Below are positions 1 through 20,320 of a stretch of DNA of 44,919 bases, in pieces (within the stretch, counting starts at the first letter, position 1; each line of letters begins with the position of its first letter). The stretch covers positions 1 through 44,919 of the forward strand of contig JAULBX010026674.1 in NCBI GenBank assembly GCA_032358255.1, in the 5' to 3' direction. The stretch comes from Heterotrichella gracilis (Eukaryota > Sar > Xanthophyceae > Tribonematales > Xanthonemataceae). Position numbers and translations under genes: made by a program. Under the pieces are notes generated by a model that was given only the letters and a program-made list of their open reading frames with translations, ran no database searches and had not been told where the DNA came from.

Positions 1-232
1 GGCGCCGCATGTGCAAGACTGACTGCTAATCTGGCTATTTTGCTGGAATGCATGTAACTAACTAACTAACTAACTTAAGCACTGATTAAATCATCCAGTC
101 AATGCATGCGTGTTCTGATACCATTTATACAATTGCCGTCACGCAAAGGCATCAAGTCTGGTAGCCCTTCACAAGGGTCCCAACAAGGAAACCCTAAACC
201 CTAAACCCCTCTGTCTCCCAGGCCTTGCCTAG
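1..232 (+). other. Intron tail upstream of first visible exon
   Basis: No coding exon is recognised here. The stretch ends in a C-rich acceptor (AG at 231-232), so it is probably the last part of an intron of the heparinase-like gene. It holds five tandem TAAC units (55-74) and a telomere-like run, two and a half CCCTAAA units at 191-207, just before the acceptor. In the frame of the first exon there is a TAG at 230, so the exon cannot start before 233. The 5' part of the gene lies outside the window. Confidence 0.5.
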
Positions 233-3200
233 GACTGGCTTCAGTACTGGCCCGGCCTCATCACCGCACCCGAGAAGTCCGCCATCCGCCGCGCATTCCT
301 CACATGGGCAGACACATGCATCACCGGCTACATGGCCGCCTCACCCCACCGGGTGGTCAACAACCCCATCCTGCTGGCCAACAAGGCCCACAGGGACAGC
401 GCCAACAACTACGCATCGGGGCACGGGCGCCAGCTGGCTATGTATGCCCTAGGGTTTGACCCGCAGGACGACCCGGTGCTGGACCCGCAGCTGGGGGAGG
501 GGTTCCTGGGCAATACCATCCGCAGCTACATCTATGACGTGACAGGTGACCGGCATTGCCCTTCAGTTTTACCCTTGTTAGAGTGCATGCAATGCCCGTC
601 CCTATGGTGCATTTGTATACCAGTATGTTGATGTCATGACAGCATCTTGCAGGTCCACGTTGTTAAGGTGTGAACCTGTGGCACCTCCCCTTGCACTAAC
701 CCTCTCCCCAATTTGCACCCGCAGGCTCATGGCTGTACACCAAGTATGCCTGCATGGAGACCCCCGCCAACATTTCCGCGGCATTTGGGGTCCCGGCCTC
801 AACCCCCGGCCTGGGATGCATGAATGGGGGAATGACCCCCGAGGGCTTCCTGTATGGCGCGTCCATGGGCTATGTTTTTGAAACACTGCTGGCGTTGGAG
901 ACTGCGGGGTGGGGCACCCCTGCGCTCTCTGGCCCCCAAATTTCGCTCATTGGGTCCTCCTGGTGGGACAAATATCTGGAGGGATTCCTGCGCGGGCCTG
1001 GTGCCCTCACCCACCACTCCACAGTCTGCTGAGGCATACATGGTGCGCATGCGTGCCCTTGACACCCTAGCAGTACCCTGAATATGTTATCTGCTGGTGT
1101 CGATTGGATGGTAGGAAATTTTATGCATATGTGCCTACTATGACATACATGATTAGGATTGGCTGAAATGTGTTTGAAATTGCAGGCTCCAATGCACCAA
1201 AAGGGGACCCTGGCATTACATTATGGCCCCTATCTGACATTTCAATTCCTCTCACCCCTTGCAGGGCCAGTACTGGCAGATGTTCAACTACGGGGATGTG
1301 CTGCGCCTGTGGGTGGACCCCCCCCTCTTCCCAATTTTTGGCGTCATTGGCCTCAGGGACCAAATGACAGGCAACAGCGCCCGGCTGGCCACCTCCCAGT
1401 GGATTGCGGCAAATGTGATAGAGGGGGGGGCACCCCTGCTCCTGCAGCGGGCCTCCAACATCTGAGGCAACTGCAACGCAAATGCACTCCGTCCTGTACT
1501 TCCTGCTTTTCGACCCCACACTTGCGTCCAATGTGGCGGTGCTCCAGGTGGGTTGAATGCACATCCTGTGCAATGCCGCACACCCCTTTCAAGCAAACCT
1601 GCCCGTAAGACAATGTATTGTTGGGTTTCATTATGTGTTCTTCTGCCACTGATTGACCAACATCGCACAGTATCAGGGGTTCATTACGTCACATTACCTG
1701 CACTATAGATATACCAGTATCAGCGGTGTTCAGGCTATAAACCAAAATTCCCAATCGTGTTAAAGTATTCCAGTATATTGCTACCTAACCACGCCGTACC
1801 TCCCCACTCCCCAGGACCCCCGCACCTCGCTGCTCACCACCTTCTACGACCCCTCCATCTCCCGCATACTTGCGCGCACCTCCTGGTCGCCCCTGACCAC
1901 CTCCTTCAACTACAAGTGCACGTGGAACCGGGTCAACCACCAGCTGGCGGACGGAGGGCAGTTCGAGTGAGTGGCTAGGGTTTATGTGCGAGGGCTAGGG
2001 TTTGTGTGTGCGGCAAGGGTGAGTGTCTCTTAGGGTTTTGTGCAGGCTGTACGCAACCCCTATAGATCCAGCCATGTGGCGTGTGGCGTGTGGAGTGTGA
2101 GGAAATTGTGTGTCAGTGCGATGGGGGCCAGGGACCTAGAATAGCTTAGTCATCAGCTCCCCTCTCCCATTACCCAAACCTATAACAGTCCCAACCTTGC
2201 CCTCCAGGGGCCTCCACCAGGGGTTTTATCATTTACTCAATCCCCACAACTCCTGCCCGCAGGCTGTTCCGCAAGGGGGAGTGGTTGACCAAAGAGAACA
2301 GCGGCTACGCCACCGACGCGCAGTACATGCTGGGCAGCACCACCACTCTTCACAACACCCTGGCCATCCAGAACTCCTGCACCAACCTCTCCCTCTCCTC
2401 GCCCATCAACCTGGCAGCTGACGAGGTCACGCTGTGGGCCTATGGCAGCCAGGAGTCGGAAGGGTTCCCCAATGGCGGGGACCCTACCACCGTGGCCAGC
2501 TTCCAGCCTGGCTGCATCCATGCCACCAGTGTGATGACTGGGCTGTACAACCGCCCCGACGCATTCACCCCGGGCAATGCTGCGGTGGATGTGCTGCACG
2601 CCTCGCGCTCAATCGTGTGGCTCAAGAACGGTGGGTGGCCACCTAAACCCCTAGGGTTGCAATGGTGTCTTAAGTCCCTTTATCTAATCCTCTTCCCCAC
2701 ATTCTCACAATCGTACATATTTATGATGATTGTATCATCATAAAAGTTATCGCCCAGTTAATGATGCCTTTTTTGTTTTCTCAATTTGCCATTATCATGT
2801 TTTGTTTTCTCCCCCAACCCAGAATTGTCCTCATAATGAACTACAAAGTTGCAATGCATCATGATCAACCCTCCCCTTGTTGTCCTCTCACCCCATCCCC
2901 CCTCTGCCCCACTCAGACTTTGTGGTGGTGTACGACCGCGCCACCACCGGCCGCACCGGCAAGTTCAAGCGCTTCAACCTCAACTTCATAGGCGCCCCCT
3001 CCATCTCCGGTAACACTATCACCGCCCCCTCGGGGTCAGGGGCACAGAACCTGGTGGTGACCTCGCTGCTGCCCCAAGGGGGGAATATTAGCCTGCAGCC
3101 GATACCCTACTGGTCAAGCCCTGCCCAGCATGAGCCGTCCAGGTGCGTGGAACCTATGTTAGGGTTTTGGGTGTACCACCTCGTCTGGCATTTGAGGGCT

Positions 3201-3918
3201 CTTTGTTGAACATGTGTGGCGTGGGTGGGTCACCAGTTGGTGCCTACCTGTCATGTATGCACCAGTCGAGTTGCAATGTGCACACAAAAGGCTAATGTCA
3301 TGATGTCATTTCCCCAAGTTAGGTTCAAAAGACATTGTTCACATTTGGCAATGTACCAGTTGAAGGCGCATGCTTCGCCCACACACTATTGTGTAGGGTT
3401 TAGGGTTTAGGGTACACAGGTTTTCCCCTACACTTCACTGTTACTTTGCTGCACCACACGCCGCCGCTGTGCCGGCACCCTTGCCCCTCCCACTCCACAG
3501 CACCCAACCCCAACTCCCACCACACAGGTTCTACATGACTGTAGAGGACCCCGCCATGCCAGCCAACGTGCGCTTCCTGCACGTGCTCCAAGGGACCGAC
3601 TCTGGCGCCAGCCCCGCCCCCGCAACCCTGGTCAGTGGGTCGGCCAACGGGGGACCCTCAGGCACCATCCACGCCGCCGTTTTCTCAAATTACGCGGTGG
3701 TGTTTGCAAACACGGTGGGAAATAATGCCCTTTCCTCCCCTGCGGTTACCAGTATCGCGTACACCCTGCCGGCGGGCGCTGGCGTGACTGCGCATGTGGT
3801 GACTGGCCTGGTGCCTGGGAGTGGGTACCAGATGGCGGTGGCAGGGGGGGTGGTCAGCATCACCCAGGTGGGGAGCGGCGGGGTGGTTGCAGACAGTGCG
3901 GGTGTGGTGCAGTTCTGA
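233..3918 (+). pseudogene. Heparinase II/III-like polysaccharide lyase, 3' part, two frameshifts
   Basis: Exons: 233-545, 725-1042, 1265-1547, 1815-1966, 2263-2630, 2917-3142 and 3528-3918 (TGA). The product resembles the (alpha/alpha)-toroid plus beta-sandwich proteins related to heparinase II/III and hyaluronate or alginate lyases, best known from bacteria. The first exon carries an N-NY-x-S-GHGRQ helical motif. Later exons carry W-NRVNHQLADGGQFE followed by LFRKGEWLTKE, HASRSIVWLK, DFVVVYDRA and a C-terminal beta-rich part. The N terminus lies outside the window. Two breaks are visible. In exon 2, one extra base in GGG at 994-996 is needed to reach the frame ending AEAYM at 1042. In exon 3, the frame stops at TGA 1463, while the coding sense resumes one base out as MHSVLYFLLFDP from 1482. 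All downstream exon phases fit. The family call is from remembered patterns. Whether this is a decaying gene or two assembly errors cannot be settled here. Confidence 0.6.
3394..3412 (+). repeat. Telomere-like TTTAGGG repeat in intron
   Basis: About two and a half units of TTTAGGG lie in the last intron of the heparinase-like gene, about 115 nt before the acceptor at 3527. Here the sense strand is the G-rich strand, opposite to most other copies in the window. Confidence 0.8.
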
Positions 3919-5238
3919 GGCGCTACTAGACGCTGAAAGGACAGATCCGGCCCACTTAATTGGCATGATAATAAAAGACAAGCTGGCGGCACACCATCCT
4001 GGATGAGGGTGCAGAGTGAGGTAGAGCGCAAGCTAAATGTGAGGAGATGCAGCACAAAATTGATCCTCCAGGTTGCCATTATGAATCCTTGACAACTTCA
4101 CAAGTAGGGCATCGACAACAAAGTATTGCTGAGGGACGTGATCACTTATAAATCAAGGCTTGTTGGCGTTATTTGCAAGTTCGTGACAAACCCTTCTGAT
4201 TCTGTTAAAAACCCCTTCCTGTGCGGTTGTGACACTGGAGTGCGTTGCGCATACGCCTATTCCTGCCGCCAATGCGCAGATAATAAATTGTTTTTCTAAG
4301 GCTTTTGATGGTCCTTATGTGATTAATACTCTCCTGTTTGTGATTGCATACCATCTTTTTATGCAAAGGGACAGTTCCCTTGCCAGCACATTTCGCGCAG
4401 TCTGCTTAGTTTTTGCCGTCATTTTGTTTGCCTTCCTTATTGGTAAGGTGGTAGATTCCATGGTGAACATGACGTTAATCACTTGACAAAAATTATCAAT
4501 AAATATAGTGCGCATGCGTACCTTCATTTTCCAAAGTTTTCCTAAGTGGCCAGTGGCGTGCTTTACTGCATTTGCCATCTTTTCTGCAACCTGCGTTGCT
4601 TTTCTTTCCATCATTTTGCGGCCAAAGCTAAATTTTGCAACTAATTATACTGCGTTGCATTACTCATCGGGTATGATGTAAAAGGAAAGTGGACATTAGC
4701 TACTGGGGTTAATAAAATCACTGTCACTATGTGTCAGACCTACCTTTCTTGTCGAGCGTTTATTGACTAGCCTTTAGGCAAATAATTTTTCAGCCATGGC
4801 ATCAGAGTGGCCCGGGCCTACAGCCAATCTTTGACTTTTGTCCAAAGAGGACCCAGAATCTTGGTGAATGCTCTTCCTTGCCAAGCATGTTCTGGCTCGA
4901 AGGAAGTTCCTGGAACCGAATCTGAGATACAGTGTTGTGCCAGGGAAGATTTGCATAGAAATCAACGGGAGATGTGGGGCCAAGGCCATGCAAACATATT
5001 CCAGTTATAAGCGCGAAGGCAACCCATTTTCATATGCATGCGCCTAGACAATAGCCAGACAAGTGTATCAGTGTACCGAGTATCAGTCTATTACAACCCG
5101 TGACAACCACTCTACGGCTGCCGACACAAACGATCCTCATCCTGTGATGGCCACAAAGCCCATAGGCTCCGGTCTTTATGGCTGAGCTCGGCAAGTCGTC
5201 CACCCCTTGCTGATATTCAATTGAGGCTTAGAGGCACG
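3919..5238. other. Intergenic region, AT-richer
   Basis: No gene can be supported. The region is clearly richer in A/T than the flanking exons, especially 4090-4760. An open frame at 4229-4486 begins with GTG rather than ATG; its first ATG leaves about 42 residues with a hydrophobic segment, too little to call. The region should contain the 3' UTR of the heparinase-like gene and the promoter of the DHX8 gene. No TATA box or other promoter element is obvious. Confidence 0.5.
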
Positions 5239-15463
<10,225 letters not shown>

Positions 15464-16359
15464 AATCGCATGGGAGGGAGGTTGCTGGGGGTTGCTGAGG
15501 GAGGTTGGAAAGTGCGCTTGGTCGGTGGCTGTGTGTGGATGGCGGCTGTTGTGGCACGGGGTTGGGTGATGGGGGAAAAGGGGAGGCTGGGTGTGCAATG
15601 GGTGATGGGGCTGGGGAGGTGGGGCAAATTGGTGGGTGGGTGCCACCCTAGGGCGTGGAGGTGCAGGGGTGGGTAGCGGGGAGGGCGCGTTGTGGGCGAA
15701 CTATTGGGAGTGGGGCAGCTTGGGGTAAGGCTGTAGCCCAGGGGTTGTGTGAGTTTGGCTGGCCTTTGGTCAGCAGTGCGATGCAGGGGACAGCCTCAAC
15801 GGGTATGCACCGGCATGTGTGGGCTTGGCAAGAACAAAATTTGCAAGGGACAGAAACTGTTACTGGGCGCCACCTGTTGTGGGGCCGTTTTGCTGCTGTC
15901 TTTCTTTCTTCAGCTTTGAATTTAAAAACAACCACTTTGCCGGGTTTGATGTAATCCTTTATCCCATTGACAGGCTGCAACAAACGTTCCGTTACCTCCC
16001 CCTGTGGACAAACTGTGGTAGCTCTCGCATCGATCTCGTGGTACCAATATGCCTGGGCTGGAAAGTGCACTTTGGGGTGCCCAAGCCGCCACGGCGTGCA
16101 CATATATGCTGGTTGCAAAACCCTACAACCCTACAACTGAGGTTTCTGCAGCTGGACCGCTGTCACGTGTGCTGCCGCCTCCTCCGCCTGCCGCCCTCCA
16201 GCCCGCTTTTTTAGCCGCCGGCGGTCTGTGCAGCACGTTTGCTCCCCACGCCTTGAACTTAAGCAGCGAGCAACTGCGCTTGCTGCACACTATCGCCGCC
16301 TCTTCAGTCACTTCTGAGGGCTGCATTGCGTTACTCTGTCTCCTGCGTCTCCCTGCACC
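15464..16359. other. Intergenic region between DHX8 and carbamoyl phosphate synthase genes
   Basis: No gene is supported. The first half is G-rich on the + strand, with many GGTGGG and GGGG runs, and probably includes the DHX8 3' UTR. A TGTAA, the usual green-algal polyadenylation element, occurs near 15949, although this is far from the stop. The second half should hold the promoter and 5' UTR of the next gene. Confidence 0.4.
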
Positions 16360-18793
16360 ATGGCTTCCGCCATGTCGTCCTGCTTGCTGCAAGCCAGCCT
16401 CAACAGGACAGACACCCCCAGCTGCTCCGCTGCAATCCCACACAACGCACGCGCCAAAGCCGGCAATGCCGCGATCCTGGTGCGCAACAGCGGCCTGGTG
16501 TCATGCAAAGTCCACCTGGTTGGGCGCCGCAGCCGCCTGACAGCCAGCCGGTTGGTGGTCCGGGCATCAGGCAGCGATGCCAGCCCGCCCTGGAAGGAGT
16601 GCGATGCCCGCTTGGTGCTGGAGGATGGCTCCGTGTGGCACGGGGTGTCCTTTGGGGCCACCGGCACCAGCCTGGGGGAGGTGGTGTTCAACACGTCTAT
16701 GTCTGGGTACCAGGAGATCCTGACTGACCCCAGTTACAAGGGCCAGTTCGTGTGCTTCACCTACCCGCATATTGGCAACGTGGGGATCAACCTGGGTGAG
16801 TCCAATAATCCACGTGATGGGACACGGGCTGCGCGCATGGCCACTGACACCCTTCCCCACTAGCGTTGCTGTTGCTGCACTTGGCACTGCTTGGAATTGG
16901 GACCACTGAGACTGCTCTGCGCTTGGGGCACAAACGTTGACGAACACGTGCATTCCGACACCATGTCGGCCGCAACCGTGATCGCCCCAAGCGCGCCTGG
17001 GCGCCGTGCGCCTGCCCTGCCACTTACCACGCCCTTCCTCCTCCTGTTCAGATGACATGGAGTCCACCAAGGCCCACCTGGGCGGCGTCATCGCCCGTGA
17101 TCTGTCGTGCGTGGTTTCCAACTACCGCTCCGCCATGCCCCTGGACCAATACCTCAAGGAGCAGGGCGTGCTGGGCATCACGGACGTCGACACCCGCGCC
17201 ATCACCCGCCGCCTGCGGACCACCGGGTGCCTGAACGGCGTGATCACCACCGACGCCAGCCTCACCGACGAGGAGCTGGTGGCCAAGTGCAAGAGCTGGA
17301 CCATCGTGGGTGTGGACCTGCTCAAGGAGGTGTCCTGCACGGAGGTGTACGAGTGGAAGGACCCAACAGACACTGAGTGGGAGTTCAACGAGTCGGCAAA
17401 GGACAGCGAGGACAAGTTCCACGTACGTATATAGGCTGGTGTATCCCTTGCAAGCAGCCTGTGTTCTCACCCGCTCTGTAGGACGTCTCCTTGCCTTGCA
17501 CCTATCACATAGCTCAAAGGACTGCGACTTGCCAAGCCTGCTATCTCACAAGCTCGCTCTCTCTTTTACTGACTAGAATCCATATGCATGCATATACCAT
17601 CTGGACCCCTGCCTCAACCTATACTATCCCTCCCCTCCCCCCCTCACTTGCCCCCCGCCAACCCGCCGCCCGCCCCTTCCCCCGCAGGTCGTGGCCTACG
17701 ACTTTGGCATCAAGCACAACATCCTGCGGCGCCTGGCCTCCTTTGGGTGCCGCATCACCGTGGTGCCCGCAGACTACCCCGCTGAGCAGGTGCTGGCGCT
17801 CAACCCCGACGGGGTGTTCTTCAGCAACGGACCGGTACGCACCACAACCACCACCACCGCTGCCGCCACCTGCAGTCGGTGCTGACTGTGTGAATGGCAT
17901 GGGCAATAGGGTCGCTGGTTTTGGATCAAGGAGCGGCGCCACGCATGTGCTGCTTAGGCTGCACTGCTGATCTCAGCATGCTGGGCCCGCCTGTATGGTT
18001 CCCTTGTATTGCATTTTGCTGGAGAAGGCAAAGCCCCCTTCTGCCCACGCACTCTAGAATCCCCAGTGCTCAACCCACCCCCTCGCACCCCCCCGCAGGG
18101 CGACCCCTCCGCCGCACCCTACGCTGTGGAGAACGCGCGCCAGATCCTTGGCAAGAAGCCTGTGTTTGGCATCTGCATGGGCCACCAGATCCTGGGCCAG
18201 GCCTTTGGCGGCAAGACCTTCAAGCTGGGCTTTGGGCACCACGGGGGGAACCACCCCATCCGCCACGCGCCTTCAGGTGCGCGTTGCAACAAAATCTCCT
18301 TGCGCTGAGCAACCTTCATGTGCTGCCCATGTGGTGATCCACCCTGCATGCGCTTGCAGCGCCTGCCATTTCTTAAAGAACACATATTGAAGCAGCCGTC
18401 TCCCACTTGGTGTGCGGCATGTTGCCTGCCATGCTCAACCACGCGTAGCACATGCACATCTCCCCACATCACCACCAGGCGCACCATCCTGCAAGCCCTG
18501 CGCAGCGCCCCGCATACCCCTCATGCCCCCCGCTCCCCCCTCCCGCAGGCCGCATCGAGATCAGCGCCCAGAACCACAACTTTGCGGTGGACCCCGCCAC
18601 ACTGCCCGACACCGTCCAGGTGACCCACGTGAACCTCAACGACGGCACATGCGCGGGACTGCTGTGCCCCTCGCTCAAGGCCATGTCCATCCAGTACCAC
18701 CCCGAGGCATCGCCCGGCCCCCACGACGCCGACGTGTGCTTTGAGCAGTACATCGACATGATGCGCGCGGAGAAGCTGGCGCTGGCAAAGTGA
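16360..18793 (+). CDS. carA: Carbamoyl phosphate synthase small subunit, plastid-targeted
   Basis: Exons: 16360-16795, 17052-17422, 17688-17834, 18099-18276, 18549-18793; joined frame of 458 aa. It supplies ammonia from glutamine to the large subunit, giving carbamoyl phosphate for arginine and pyrimidine synthesis (family knowledge). The first 65-75 residues are rich in Ser, Ala and Arg with few acids, fitting a chloroplast transit peptide. The small-chain N-terminal domain starts near residue 78 ([18 protein letters not shown]). It contains [17 protein letters not shown] and [14 protein letters not shown]. The class I glutamine amidotransferase domain begins near 270 (VVAYDFGIK). Its nucleophile is Cys344 in FGICMGHQ, with the His428 and Glu430 partners in QYHPEAS. 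The start was chosen because it gives a full transit peptide and the frame is open from it. Plants call the gene CARA. Confidence 0.95.
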
Positions 18794-19646
18794 GGCGCGC
18801 GGCAGCGGCGTGACTACTTGGTGCGAGCACAGTGCGGGGTCCTACAGCAACATGGTGGGCTGGCGTGGTGATGGCGCCCCATCAACATAATTGGGTGGCG
18901 CATTGCGAGAAGTTGGTGCATTGTGTGATGCGCGCCGACAGGTGGGTGTGTGGCGTCAAGGTGGAGGGGCAACGTGGGGGAGGACAGGCAGTTTGCACAG
19001 GCGAGTTGTGCGGTGGAGGCTGAGAGGGGGTGCAGCGCACAGCTGCTATGTGGGTGGGTGGGGTGTGGGTCAGAGGGGGTGGGGTGGGGCACTGCGGGGG
19101 GCATGATGTCACCAACACGATAGGTGGTGGCAATGCTGATGAGCAATGATTCTTGAGGCGCAGCGGGTAGCTGGTGCTGCGCAGGGGGGGGTACAGTACG
19201 CGGGGATATTTGAGTGAAAGAAATAACTGCCAGTGGCGAATTGAGACAGCATGGGGAGCAGGCTTTGCTGCAGCCTGGAGCAAGGCTGCGCCTTTTTGTA
19301 CTTAGTGATTACAGCAAATTGCAAATACAGTTTATGTTTATGATTTTCTACGGCCAGTGGCAGGCAAGGTGCCATGCCTTGCGGCACAAACCTTTAGGAA
19401 CTGCACCAACAAAAGCTTGCACTAGTCGTGGCCGCATGCATGATGATGTCCACGTCGTGGTCAGCCTGCGGTTGCATTGGAGCCGCGCACCCTGTAGGGA
19501 ATGCACTGGTCAGCCGGCTGGCCATTGAATGCCAACTTGAAGGTGGCCCAGGTGAGAGCGCCCGCTTGGGCCGCCCGGCGGCTGCAGCCTGGCTCGGGGC
19601 AAACAATTGTAATCATGATGCCATACCATTCAATGCCATACCATCC

Positions 19647-19779
19647 AATTTGGTTGACGTCATTGTTAGTCTACCATTACTATCATGAAGACAATGGCCA
19701 TTACTTAAGTAATTTACTTAAGTAATGGCCATTGTCTTCATGATAGTAATGGTAGACTAACAATGACGTCAACCAAATT
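19647..19779. repeat. 133-bp near-perfect palindrome
   Basis: Two 66-nt arms, 19647-19712 and 19714-19779, are inverted copies of each other around a single T at 19713. No mismatch was found by eye. The inner TTACTTAAGTAA is itself palindromic. No open frame or transposase lies inside. The form fits a fold-back or MITE-like element, or the scar of an inverted duplication. Confidence 0.92.
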
Positions 19780-19781
19780 AA

Positions 19782-19823
19782 ATGGCCATTGTCTATTGCA
19801 ATATGGCCATTGTCTATTGCAAT
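19782..19823 (+). repeat. Two 21-nt direct repeats beside the palindrome
   Basis: Two identical units, ATGGCCATTGTCTATTGCAA plus T, at 19782-19802 and 19803-19823. The ATGGCCATTGTCT part also occurs in the palindrome arm, so the direct repeats probably derive from it. Confidence 0.85.
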
Positions 19824-19900
19824 ATGGCATACAATTATTGACTCATGGATCCATTCAATTTATGTCATATGTATGGAAAATTCTTAACCCGGCCGGCATT

Positions 19901-19932
19901 GCCAAGTCATTATCATGCCAAGTCATTATCAT
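19901..19932 (+). repeat. Two 16-nt direct repeats
   Basis: GCCAAGTCATTATCAT occurs twice in tandem (19901-19916 and 19917-19932), in the same AT-rich block as the palindrome. Confidence 0.85.
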
Positions 19933-20320
19933 TTATCACAATGGCAATTTATGCTCAGTGGCACTGAGCGCAGCGCTGATAGCATGGTGGAAAACTTGGT
20001 GCGATCATGATTTGCGTCACGGTGGTGATCAAGGTATTCCCACCATTGTGTCTGCAACAAAACAACGCCGCTGTCTTAGCCCTGGGGTACCCCAGACCCT
20101 GTAGCGCGTGCCAAGCATCATGCTGGTACCAGTAGTCAATTTCAAATCCCAATTTGTGAGTCGCATGTAAATTTCAAGTTGCGTTCACGCAATCTTTTGC
20201 ACCTTGCAATACCCCCAGCTGACCATAATCAAGACCCTCGCCGCACCCAGGTAAAGTCTTAAATCAGCTGAAATAATCAAATGCCCATGGCTGCAGCGCG
20301 GGGCGGCACCAGCATGGCAG

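Larger units (their letters stand above)
18794..20320. other. Intergenic region with palindrome and short repeats
   Basis: No gene is supported in 1.5 kb. 18830-19200 is G/T-rich on the + strand and probably belongs to the 3' region of the carA-type gene. 19600-20250 is AT-rich and full of short repeats, including a large palindrome (19647-19779), two copies of a 21-nt unit (19782-19823) and two copies of a 16-nt unit (19901-19932). It may be the remains of a fold-back mobile element. The two flanking genes converge on this region. Confidence 0.6.

Noticed and set aside
191..207. Chromosome end suggested by CCCTAAA repeats at the window start
   Set aside because: Only two to three units, inside an intron, and similar runs occur throughout the window; not a telomere.
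994..1482. Programmed ribosomal frameshifting in the heparinase-like gene
   Set aside because: Two separate shifts without a slippery heptamer or a clear downstream structure; indels or errors are simpler.
4229..4486. 85-codon frame with hydrophobic segments (+)
   Set aside because: It starts with GTG; the first ATG leaves only about 42 residues, with no splice sites or motif to support a gene.
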